The notes below the pieces were generated by a model. The model was not told where the DNA came from. It made no database searches and was given only the letters and a program-made list of their open reading frames with translations. Positions 32,373-42,273 of a DNA stretch of 47,453 bases are shown here, piece after piece. The DNA comes from Leucosporidium creatinivorum (lineage: Eukaryota > Basidiomycota > Microbotryomycetes > Leucosporidiales > Leucosporidiaceae). Location: contig BCKL01000018.1 in the NCBI GenBank assembly GCA_001600635.1, forward strand, positions 1 to 47,453, written 5' to 3'. Position 1 is the first letter of the stretch. The number at the start of each line of letters is the position of its first letter. The position numbers were made by a program, and so were the translations under genes.

Positions 32373-32955
32373 GACTCAAGTGTTGAAGTTTGCAAAGTTT
32401 CGTTGGAGAGAGAAAGGCCTTGGGCGCTTCGAGCGCGATTTAAACCCAAGTCCAGCGCTCCCCTTGTTGCTCGATGACATCAAGGCGCCCATCCACTGAC
32501 GCCTCATCAAATGCCACCTTCGCTGCGCTGTAATGCACTCTTTGTACTCGAGCAAATCAGTGGAGATCAGCATTGTCTGCCTCGAGCAATATGCTGCAAC
32601 TGACATCGCCGAGCTCGGTCCCCCTTTAACAGGAGGTGCGCTAGAATTGTAAGTCGATAGAGCGGTTGGAAATGGCCGATGATGGCTCTATACTCTGCTG
32701 TAAGATTGACCGGGGCGCAAAGCGGTCTCGCTCACCTACAGCAGCTAGCAGCAGCTCGAGTCCAACCTCGCCAAGGACGTCGGCGCCGAGCTCTTCTCCC
32801 TCCTACTCTTCGCTCGCTTCTGCTCTTTCGTCTCTATCGCTCAGCTCGAAGCTCACAGTACCGGCCACTGCTTCAGCTACTCGACTAGACCTCTCACCAC
32901 AGCTCGTCCGTCCTTCAACCACCTTCAGCGCGCCCTCCAAGCCCTCGCGCTCGCT
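32373..32955. promoter_or_regulatory. Divergent promoter, YLP-repeat gene / TLG1
   Basis: 583 bases between two outward-reading start codons. CCCCT-type words occur near 32459-32465 and 32622-32627, which in yeasts can be stress-response elements, but such short words are weak evidence in GC-rich DNA. The plus-strand part from 32700 is C/T-rich and is probably the TLG1 leader. Confidence 0.4.
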
Positions 32956-34069
32956 ATGTCGGGAGATCCCTACTTTGAGGTCAAGGGGTATGCAGTAGTA
33001 CAGCTCTACACCGCTACTAAGCTGACCCTCCGATCAACCCACAGCGAAGTCGAAGCGACCCTACACACCTTCTCGACCCTCTCCTCCTCCTACTCCCGCC
33101 TCTCTCGTACATCCCCAGCAACCTCAGAAGAGCTCTCCTACGCCCTCGCCGAGCTCCGCGCGACCCTGCTAGCTATCGAAGGGGATGTAGTCGAGTTGGA
33201 GGAGAGTGTCGAAGCCGTCGAAGAGCGGGGCGTGGCTGCTCGCTTAGGGATCTCAGAGGCGCAGGTGAGGGAGAGGAGAGGGTTTGTCGAGAGGGTCAAG
33301 AGGGAGATTCAGGTGGGTCTTGGGGCTTCTGTAGGAGTAGCAAAAGGAAGGGGAGAGCTGACCCTTGCGTGGCTCGTACTCGGCGCGCTGCAGACAATAC
33401 GAGGGTCTCTGCCTTCTAATGGAGCATCCTCACCGGTATGGAATGCTCTCACTTCGACGCTGCTGCTCCCGCTGACCCTCTGGACCACCGCAGGACCTCG
33501 CCCGAAATCGCCTCTCCGCCTCCCACACTCAAGGCTACCTTCCACCACTGAACAGCGACGACGAGCCTGACGGCCAGGACGATTTCGAGATGCAACATCA
33601 AACGGTGCGCCACCTGTCGTCACCCCTCCTTCAAGCCGTGTCCTCGAGCTGACCTCCGCCCCGCCGAGCAGATCCTCATGGAGCAGCAAGACCGAACGTT
33701 GACAGACATCTCTGGTACTGTCGGACTTTTGCGAGAACAAGCCAAAGTGATGGGCCGAGAAGTGTTTGATCAGAATGTGTACGTTGCTCTTTTCTTCCCT
33801 TCTCGGCGCTCGCTGATCCTCAACTTTGCTCGAACAGACTGCTGGACGAGATTGACTCTCACGTCGACTCGACCTCAAATCGACTGGAACGAGCGCAGAG
33901 GAAGATGAACAAGTTCATCGACTCGAACATGAGTGAGTCTCTGCGTCTGTTTCTCGAAGCTCGGCGCTCGCTGACCTCTCCGCTTCGAGCAGACTCTGCC
34001 TCCTCCTGGGCCATCTTCGGTCTCATCCTCGTTCTCTGTGTCCTTCTCTTCATCATCCTCTTCCTATAG
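32956..34069 (+). CDS. TLG1: Tlg1 / syntaxin-6 type SNARE
   Basis: Qc-SNARE of the endosome and trans-Golgi, used for retrograde vesicle fusion. The first block, DPYFEVKG then EVEATL after a 57-base intron, matches the syntaxin-6 N-terminal domain (DPFFVVKGEV in human). It continues as ELRATLLAIEGDVVELEESV. A 42-base exon (33394-33435) supplies a short linker. The SNARE helix runs from EQQDRTLTDISGTVGLLREQ through EVFDQNVLLDEI to RLERAQRKMNKF, with the zero-layer Gln in FDQNV. The tail anchor is SWAIFGLILVLCVLLFIILFL-like and ends directly at TAG 34067-34069. Seven coding exons are joined by short introns with CTGAC branch sites. A further intron (34070-34142) starts at the base right after the stop codon. 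Confidence 0.92.
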
Positions 34070-34484
34070 GTGAGTTTGCTGGTTCTTCAAGCCGGCCCTC
34101 GTTGCTCTCGGCGCAAGGCTGAACTCTTCCTCTACTTCGCAGCATCGCCGTAGCCTCTCTACACCACCTCGCCGTACCCCATACCCACTTCTAGACGTAA
34201 TACAATACCCTTGGACTCGCTTGCTGCCTCGGCAATCGCTGCAGCGCCGTCTGGAGCTGTTGAAACGGGCACCAAGCAGCGCCCAAACCGCTCATCTCGT
34301 GCTCGTTGTCCAGAACTGTATTCAAGAAGTCTCCTTCAATGTGTCCTTCCCACTCGCCTACCACTCTCCCTCTCCCCTTCTTCCTTCTTCTTCCCCCCGC
34401 TCGGCTCCCCCCTCCTCGGCCTATCTCCTCTCCTCACTTTCCGCCGTCCGCCTCTTTCCCTCCTCGTCGTTCGTGCCCATCAGC
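34070..34484 (+). other. TLG1 3' region with an intron, then DUF1996 gene promoter
   Basis: The sequence 34070-34142 has a GTGAGT donor, a GCTGAAC branch-like site and a TTCGCAG acceptor, so it is a likely 3'-untranslated intron of TLG1. The rest (to 34484) is C/T-rich from 34330 onward and probably carries the promoter and leader of the next gene. Confidence 0.5.
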
Positions 34485-36946
34485 ATGCTTCTCCGGCTCT
34501 GCTTGCTCCTACTGCTCACAAGAGCAGTACAAGCATTCTGGCGCCTGCCATGTGCGAACCCTCTAGTGGTGCAGCGGGTCGGTGAGTCGGGGGGCGAAGT
34601 GGAACGGGGAAGCGAGAGACTGATGTTTGCTTGGCGACGACGAGCAGATCCTATCACCAATCCTGGGACTGTGAGCGGGCATGTGCATTCGTGAGTCTTT
34701 GTGCTACTCAGGGTTCAGTGAGAGAAGGAGCCGAAGAGCTGACCTCTTGATCTCGGCGCCGAAGAATCGCGTAAGTGGACCTGCCTGAAGAGGTGAGCAG
34801 CAGCTGAGCGGGAGGTCAAACCGAACAGCGGAGGATCCAACTTCAACCTCAACATGAACTTTGACACGGCTCGAGCGAGTCAATGCACAAGGTGAGCGAG
34901 CGGAGGGTTCGGCCGAGCAAGCTTCCGGTTCGCCAAGTAGGAGCTGACCCGTCTCACTGTTCATCCACAGCTGCCAAGTCAAGCAAGACATGTCCAAGTA
35001 CCGCTCCACCTTCCTTCTCCCTTGTCTCCTCGCTGACCTCTCCCACTTACCACCGCCGAACTTGAAGCTACTGGACCCCGAATCTCTACTTCGCCTTCGC
35101 CAACGGTTCCTTCGCCGCACTCGAACCCCCAGGTCCACTGATCTACTACCTCCCTCGTCATCACGAGAGCGACAAAGGCCCTGTACAGGCTTTTCCTGTA
35201 CGTTCTTCTCCTCTCTCGGCGGAGACTCGGGCGCCGAGCTGATGAGAGGGGAGTAGGATGGATATAGGATGCTCGCCGGAGATCCTTATACTAGGACGTA
35301 TGATGATTCGGATATGGCCAAGGCTATTGGGTGGAACTGTTTGGGTGGGAAGAAGAAGCCGACCAGAAATCCTTGGCTGCCGACCGAAAATTGTCCTGTA
35401 GGTCGTTCTGCTCGCTTTCGTCTCGATGAGGAGAATTGCTAACAGTATTTCGTACAGGACGGGCTGCGAGGCGAGATCTTCATGCCGAGTTGCTGGAGTG
35501 AGCTTTAAGCCGACTGGCTAGGCTTGCTCGGCGGGCCTCCCGCTGACCCTCCTACGCTTCGCAGACGGTGTCGACCTCGATTCGGCCAGCCATCAAAGTC
35601 ATGTCGCCTATCCCATCGGAGTGAGTCTCGACTTACTCTCACTTCCTCGTCCTGTAGTCGGGGGGGGGGGGCTCTCGACTTGGTGAGTTCCGAGCTGATT
35701 CAACTTCCACTCCCTTCCCCGCGCTCGCAGGGCGAATCCGGTCCATGTCCAGAAGGCTTCCCAATTCGGACGGTCTCCCTCTTCTACGAGGTATGAGCCT
35801 CGCACGGCTTCGATGGAGCTCGAGAGCTGACCTTTAGCGCCGAAATCAGCTCTGGTTCTCCGTCGACCCCTTCAAAGATATGTGGGATCTGGCGCTCAAC
35901 ACCAGTCAGCCTTTCGTCACCTCGCAAGGCGATCCTACGGGCTATAGCTGGCATGGTACGTCGATCTCTCTCGCTCGGCTCGGCGTTTGTTCGGCGGTCG
36001 CTCTCGGGTTCGACATGCTCATTGCACCTCTTTTCTTAATCTACAGCTGATTTCGCAAACGGCTGGGACAAACCTACACTCCAGAAGGCTATCGACGAAT
36101 GTACGGACGACTCGGGCGTGATCGAAAAGTGCACCGTCTTTGACCTGTACAAGTACAGCGCTCCCAAAGACCGCTGCCAGCAAGAGCCCTTCGTCGACGA
36201 GCAGACCTCCGGACTCCTCTCCGCCCTACCAGGCAACAATCCCTACACGCCCGGCCCCGAGCGGATCACGATGCAAGCCGACCAAAACCCGCCGAGCATC
36301 AAGCCCGAGGTGCTCGTCTTTGGCGGAGTGGTCGCCAATCATACGGTCAAGGCCAATACGGATACGAAGAATGCGGGAGGGTCGTCTGGGGGTGGTGATG
36401 CGCCGAAGGGAGGGGGTTCGAACGTAACGAAGGGCTCGGAGGGAGGGTCGGCGAGTAAGACGTCGGCTGCAGGTACTGGGAAGGCAGAGGCGACGCCTGC
36501 GAGTGGTGGTGGAGGATCGGGTGGAGGCTCAGGTGGCGGAACATCGGGCTCAGAATCGACTGGCAGCCAGAGCAACTCGAGCTCGGACGGCAACTCGGCG
36601 TTGCCCCTTGGGCTTTCGGGGCTGCAGTGGGGACTGATCGGCGGAGGAGTGGTCTTCTTGATCATGGCAGGACTTATGTGAGCTTTCCAATCTCTCTGGT
36701 GCTCCTTCAAGCTGTAGCTGATGACGCTCTCCTTACGCCAAAGTGTCGCTCTCGTCTCCAAGCGAAAGCCGAAACCGGCTCCGTCGGTCAAGGATGCCGA
36801 GTGTGAGCTCTGGTCTTCCTTGTCCCTCGGCCAAGCTGACCTTCTTCACTCATCCAACAGCACAAAGTCTACGGCATCACTCGTCCACCGAAGGCAGCGA
36901 TTCGGACTCGGGCGACTCGGATTCGGGCGACGAGAAGCGGCGATAG
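34485..36946 (+). CDS. DUF1996 domain protein with signal peptide and C-terminal membrane anchor
   Basis: Secretory-pathway protein of a large fungal family (PF09362) without established function. It starts with a signal peptide (MLLRLCLLLLLTRAVQA) followed directly by the family opening FWRLPCANPLVVQR. Conserved blocks follow in order: DPITNPGTVSGHVHSIAGGS, SQCTSCQVKQDMSNYWTPNL, FPDGYRMLAGDPYTRTY, WNCLGG, NCP-DGLRGEIFMPSCW, DSASHQSHVAYPIG, GPCPEGFPIRTVSLFYEL. The SIAG block needs a 6-base exon. After the domain comes a Ser/Gly-rich stalk, a membrane segment (GLIGGGVVFLIMAGLM) and a cytosolic tail with KRKPKP and a DSDSGDSDSGDEKRR end. Most relatives are secreted or GPI-anchored, so this is a type I membrane form. 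About a dozen introns; one contains a run of eleven G (35660-35670). Stop 36944-36946. Confidence 0.88.
34765..34770 (+). other. 6-base exon in the DUF1996 gene
   Basis: The exon AATCGC lies between GCGCCGAAG and GTAAGT. Joined to TC before and C after, it encodes the S-I-A of the conserved HVHSIAGGSNF block. Flanking introns are 34691-34764 and 34771-34828, both of usual length. Confidence 0.78.
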
Positions 36947-37105
36947 AGAGTCATATAGAGGCTTGATAGAATAGGAGGATTAGTGTTACTGTACTAGAAC
37001 TGCCCCGAGAGCCTACAGAACACTCTGTCCCCTGCGAAGCGAACGACTTCCGCCGAGACCTGGTCGCGCCTCCTTGCCTCCTTCGCATCTCCTCGACTCG
37101 ACAAA

Positions 37106-38130
37106 ATGGCCGACGTTTCCGACCCCGAGATCCGCACCGCTTACGATGATGTGCGGAGTGGTAACCTTACATTTCTGCCCTCGCTGCGCCTCTGCAGCTT
37201 CGCGAGCTCGAGCTGACCCCCTCCCGCTCCCAGACAAGTCGAGCACCAACTGGCTCGTATTGGACTATGACGGCGACAGGAGCGACAAGCTCAAGCTGAC
37301 TGGATCTGGAACTGGAGGTGCGTACTCTCACATGCTCAATAGAGCTACAGGATCGGGCGCTGCTGCTCGAGAGGCTGGGGAATGCGTGCGTGGTCGCTGA
37401 GAGCTGAGGCCGGCGAAGGAGCGGGTCTGAGGGGCACAGGCAGCTGAAGCAGGACATCGAGAACTTGGTGGAGCTATCGCTCGGTATCTGCACGCAGCGG
37501 AAGCCGACTGGCAGCTAACCTCGCCTCGCCTCCCTCAACAGGTCTCGACGAGCTCAAGCAGCAGCTCTCTGACGACCGGGCTTCCTTCGCCTACGTCCGG
37601 GTCACCTACGCCAACGACAAGGAGTCAACTCGTGACAAGTTTGTCTTCATCGTAAGCAATTTGGGCCAGCGCCGTGTCGAGGGGCGAGCTCGGACCCGCT
37701 CGAAGCTGTAGTGAGGGCCATGCTGACGAGCGCCTCGTCTCTACACCTTTCCCACTACGATCTTATTATCCACTCGCTACCTGTACAGACCTACATGTAC
37801 GTGGTTCATGCCCTCGACACCGACTCGACCGCCCTCGGTCTCGCACGCCTTCCCCCTCTAATAGCTGACCCTTCTTCACTCACAGTGGAGCCAACGTCAA
37901 GGTCATGCGCAAAGCCAAGCTCTCGGTCCACAAGTCGGACGTCCAATCCATCATCCGCGCCTTCTCCATCGAGGTTCCCGCCAACTCGCTCGACGATCTC
38001 GCCGAGGTGAGTGCTGGGCGGCTGAGCTTTGACTCTCTGCAGAGCTCAGAGCTGACATTTTCCACTCGGACAGGACCCCATCGTCGTTCGCCTGCGGAAG
38101 GCTGGAGGAGCGAGCTACGACAAGGCATAG
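37106..38130 (+). CDS. Coactosin-like actin-binding protein (single ADF-H domain)
   Basis: Small actin-filament-binding protein of the coactosin group, about 145 residues. Exon 1 (37106-37160) encodes MADVSDPEIRTAYDDVRS; then SSTNWLVLDYDGDRSDKL, LTGSGTGG-LDELKQQL, SFAYVRVTYANDKESTRDKF. FVFI joins through an 8-base exon (37789-37796) to GANVKVMRKAKLSVHKSDV, giving the family block FVFITYIG. The end, VVRLRKAGGASYDKA, has the coactosin KAGGA-Y motif. The intron between GTGG and LDEL is 224 bases and holds a possible extra exon. Start and stop (38128-38130) are clear. Confidence 0.92.
37789..37796 (+). other. 8-base exon in the coactosin gene
   Basis: ACCTACAT between CTGTACAG and GTACGT. It reads T-Y-I with one base from the next exon and completes FVFITYIGANV, the core strand of coactosins. 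Flanking introns are 37652-37788 and 37797-37885. Confidence 0.78.
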
Positions 38131-38672
38131 CCGGCGTTTCGCTCGGTCGGGCTAGCGGTCAGCCTCTCGTCTCAAAAAAACTGCATGAGTACAGGTTAAT
38201 CGGGAGTGGTTGTATTGCATTTGCGTATTGAGGTTCTCATCCGTTCGGCAGAATTCAACGCGAACGTGGCGATCAACGCGAACGTGGCGATAGAGAGCAG
38301 CGAGTTCGCCGATCGTTAGCGAGAGCTTCGCTTCCTCCTGTTCGACGTTCGATACAAAGTAACACGCTTCGTCTTACAGCACGCTAATGCACAACAGCGA
38401 GAAGGTACAATACGAGGACAGACCTCGCTCGACATCCATCAGGGTCGACCAGCGGTCGGCCGAGAGGTCGAGCGAGCGGGAGTCGGATCGGGGGAGGGTG
38501 GAAAGGGGAGAGAGACGGAAGAGAGAGTAGATGGAAGATGGGGACCAGGTGAAGCCGACTAGCGAACACTCGAAGCGAGGTCGTATCTGTGAAAGCGAAA
38601 GCAAGTCAGCCTCGGCGCCAGCGAAAACGAAGGTGTCCGCCGGCCACCGTACGCACCTCAAGCTGCTCCTCA
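38131..38672. other. Convergent 3' region, coactosin / RRM-WW gene
   Basis: 542 bases between two stop codons. It contains an 18-base tandem duplication at 38256-38291. On the minus strand, shortly after the RRM-WW stop codon, the sequence from the GTGCGT donor near 38654 to the CACAG acceptor near 38586 has GCTGAC and looks like a 3'-untranslated intron. The minus frame 38374-38673 is not otherwise supported as coding. Confidence 0.45.
38256..38291. repeat. 18-base perfect tandem duplication
   Basis: CAACGCGAACGTGGCGAT occurs twice in direct succession. It lies in a non-coding convergent region and is probably a replication slip. Confidence 0.85.
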
Positions 38673-41600
38673 CTACCTCCCGATCCTGTCAAGCAGATCC
38701 CCACCGCCTCCCTGTCCTCCTCTCCCACCTCCCGAAGGCCTCCTCGTATCCTCAATCGAATGCCTCCCAAGCGAACCCACTCCTCCTCCTCCTCGTCCAT
38801 TCCCATACGCTTGATCGGAAGCATACCTCGGTCCCCGCGGCGGCGAATGTGCTCGAACAATCGGCTGAGTGTAGCGATCGGTCGAGTTGGAGTGGTGAGG
38901 AGGTGAGCGGGCGTATGAGCTCGAGGCATGAGGGTTGGAAGGAAGGCGAGCTCGCTCGAGGAGAGAGGTGGAAGAGGCGGGAGCGGGGCGTCCTGGTCGA
39001 TCGGGGAGAGGCTGCATCCTCGACTGCAGCGAGCTGGTGGGTGCAGAAGGAGGGTGGAACGGCGGCTCTTTCTTGCTCGAGGCTGCGATCGAAGTCGCCG
39101 CTGGCTCGGTCGGAAGAGACGAGTCGAGGCGAGCAATCAAGCTGGCCGCTCCCGTATGGGACCCGCCTGAAGCTGCGTTACGAGTCGAGTTCGGCGCAGA
39201 AGGCGCACCTGCGCGAGCGCCGAGTCGATCTGCTAGCGGCGAGCCTGCTGCTGTCGACGATGCCGGACCGTGAGGTGGGTGGGAGGGAGTCAAGACAACA
39301 GAGTCGGGATCTGCCGAGCCTCGGATGTCGATAGGAAGAGCTGTACGAGCGGCGAGAGTGATTTGAGGATTGGGGCGAGCAGCGGGAGCGGCGAACAGCC
39401 TAGGCTGCGTCGGTGGTGGTGGAGGCGAAGAAGAGAGACGTGAGGCGAGAGTAAGCGCTGCACTTGTCGTAGTCACCGATGTGGCGGGAAGTGGAGCGGC
39501 GGTGGATGTAGGTGGAGGAAGGCGGAAGGAGATGCCCGTTGCTGCTTGTGTCTGCGCTGGGGAAGGCTCGGAAGCTGCCGGCGGCACCTCTTGAAGTGTT
39601 GTTGGCGAGGGAGGGTCGATAGAAGGGTATTGAGGTGCAGGCGAGCGGTCGTCCTCAGCGTTGGCGGCTTGCGAGACGTCCATCGATGTCGGCTCGGGAA
39701 TGAGGCCTTCCTCGTCGTCGTCTCCCCCGTTCTCCTCATCATCGATGACCATGTCGCTCAGCGGCTCGATCGGCCGCGTGTCTTCCTCATCCTGCTGCTC
39801 GGCAGTCAAAACCTCATCGAGCGGGTTCTCCCACGTCGTGAAGCCGTCGTCCCTGGCGAAGAAGAGCTCGCCGGTCGACCTCGACTGCTCCCTTCTCCAA
39901 TCGGAAGGAAGAAGGCGAGCAGACTCATCGGTGTAGGGGTCGAAGTGTTGTGGTAGAGGAGGATCGGACGTCTCGGCGCTGAGGCGGGCGGGTGAGGTCG
40001 AGTCGGGAACGACGGAGGTGGCGAGTGTGGAGGGAACGAGGGAAGCAGTCGAGGTGGTGGTGGTGGCTGTAGTCGAGGTGCGAGAGGGAGGAGGACCTTG
40101 AGGCGTATCCATGCGCTGGTGCGTTGCAGCGTTGACTGACGACTCGGCGACCGAATCCAATCGAGCCTGCTTGCTCGAACCCTCATCCGAGTTGTCGCCC
40201 TTCATCCGATCGTCCTCCTCCTCACGACTTCTCTTCTTGCTGATCGCCGCCGAACCATTACCTTTACCTCGAGCCTGCTCGCCGTTGCGAAACTTGCTCG
40301 TCAGATTCGACCGACTCCAGCCCTCGAGCACGCCCGCCGTGGCATCGACAACCGTCCCTTGCCCCTTGGCGAGCAAGGTCTTCACCGCGCGATCCCTGTC
40401 GGCGGCCTTGAGGAAAGCTACGTACTGCACGTTGCCCGGCGGTACATTCGGCGAAGGCGACAGCGTGCCGATGCAGGCGCTGAGGTACTGCAGACCTCCG
40501 ACTGCATATGGGTGCCGACTGACGACTCCATCGCTCGTAGAGTATGTGAGCTGATGCCACGTCTTGACGACTCGAGGCGGGATGGCGGTCCAGTCCTCAG
40601 GAAGGGGAGAGCCAGCGGGGGTCGAGTCGCTCGGCGCGGGAGAAGCGACGTGGGCGATGGGAGCTGCAGGAGCGGCCTCGTCGACGAGCGGCTGCTCTGT
40701 GGCGATAGGAGGTGGCGAGAAGGCAGGAGTGGTAGAAGGGACGGCGTTGTTGGGGGCGGAACTCGGCGCGGCGGGGTTCAGAGTTCCGCCTGGAAGAAAG
40801 GCGGAGACCGTCGTTGGCTGAGGCTGGGGAGGAGGGATATCGTACTCGGTAGAAAGCGCTGGTGGTGCTGGTAGGAGGGAAGGCGAGCGTGCAGTGAATG
40901 GGGGAGGAGCGGGGAGAGCGGTCTCGGGTTCGACCTCGGCCGGCGCTGGCGCAGGCGCTTCCTGCGGCTCAAAGACTTCCTCTTGACCATGCTCCTTCCT
41001 CCAATACGCCTCTTTTGTCTCGCGATCCAAGTCGCCCCATTCCCACTGCGCCTGGCTCGACTCGACGAAGTTGGCCGTTGGCACCCATCTTCCGCCCTCG
41101 CCCAATCTCATCGAAACAGCTGCCTGCATCGCATCCGTCCGCTTGTCGAAGTCCTTCCATGCAGCATAAGCCTTTCTCGGTAGAGCAACGCCATCGGCCG
41201 AGGTCTCGGCGCGAAGGAGAACGCTCGTGTCCGGTCGAAGGCGAGCCGAGAAGATGGCGCGAAGGTCGGATCGTGATTGGATGGTGGTGGGGAGGTTGCT
41301 GAGGTAGAGGGTGTGGAGATGGGAAGCGAGGTGAGGCGGTAGGCGAGTCTCGGGCGAGGGGAGGGGCGGTAAGGGTGGTGGACTCGGGCTGCGAGCCGGA
41401 GGGAGAATTGGAGAGGGCGAGCGAGCGACGACGGGGGTGGGAGTGGGCGCTACGGGGAGGGGAAGGTGTTGTAGTGGTTCGGAAGGGTTTGGTGCACTCT
41501 CTGCTGCTGGCGATGGAGCGGGAAGCGCTGGCTTGATGTCGGCGACGGGGGCTGGTTGGACCTCGACGACTGGCGCTGGGGTCTTGCTGTAGCGGTTCCC

Positions 41601-41975
41601 TGCAGCGAAATCGCGCTCCCTCCTTCTGCGGAAAAGCTTCTGAGCTTTTGCTTCGAGAGCCGGCGTTGCGTCGGGGTGGAAAGGTACAGCGAGGAGCTGC
41701 TCAGAGCTGAGGTTGTTGAGCGACGACGGCGAGAGCTGAAAGGCGAGGTCGATGCGATGGTGCGAGTCCTGCTCCTCTTCTGTAGGTGGTCCACTGTTAC
41801 GCGCTCATTCCCTCATCCGAGTCTAGAACTGGTAGACCTGCAGCGGAAGCAGCGGCTGCTCCTCGTCGTCAAAGTCGGGATGGAAAGGCGCCAAAGCGAG
41901 CTGTAGCGGAGTGAGAGATTCGAGCGGGAATAGCTCCCACGCCAGCGAGTGCAGGTGTACGTCCTGGGACTCCAT
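38673..41975 (-). CDS. RRM-like and WW domain protein, unknown function
   Basis: A protein of about 1,080 residues. A short first exon (from ATG complement 41973-41975, MESQDVHLHSLAWELFP) joins a long second exon at GACTCGCACCATCGC or slightly upstream. Near residue 160-270 is an RRM-like block (LYLSNLPTTIQSRSDLRAIF and ARKAYAAWKDF-type strand). A second RRM-like segment includes YSTSDGVVSRHPYAVGG and VQYVAFLKAADRDRAVK. A WW domain follows: LPSDWRREQSRSTGELFF then FTTWENPL. The last third is Pro/Ser-rich with four short motifs of one type (PLADRLG, SLIARLD, SLLERAR, and DLLDRIGR at the very end). A basic KKRSREEEDDR patch could be a nuclear signal. RNA processing is the likely area, by domain content only. 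Stop 38673-38675. Confidence 0.7.
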
Positions 41976-42273
41976 CCTGTAGGTCGATACGCTGTCGCCG
42001 ATTAGAACGAGGTGAAAGCGGGAAGACAAAGAGTGGAATCGCTTCTCGTCCTCTCTTGACCTCCGACCCCTTACTTCGTCCACGGGAAACTCGACACTAC
42101 ACTTGAATGGCTCTGCTTCAATTTGAGCTGCTCTGGTACAGCTCTGCGGCTCTGGAAAGAGCCCTCTCTCTTTCCGCCGGCGTCGTCTTCCCCGCTTCGC
42201 TCGCTCCTCTCAGCCCACGGACTTGGGCTTGCTTTCGTTCCAAGTTCAAATCTGCCTCCGACTGTTCAGCTAC
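41976..42273. promoter_or_regulatory. Divergent promoter, RRM-WW gene / PL14-like gene
   Basis: 298 bases between divergent start codons. The sequence before the RRM-WW ATG ends in CGACCTACAG, which could be a leader-intron acceptor. No other site is supported. Confidence 0.4.

Noticed and set aside
33313-33493. One 181-base intron in TLG1
   Set aside because: It splits naturally into introns of 81 and 58 bases around a 42-base in-frame exon, each with its own CTGAC branch site and good splice sites.
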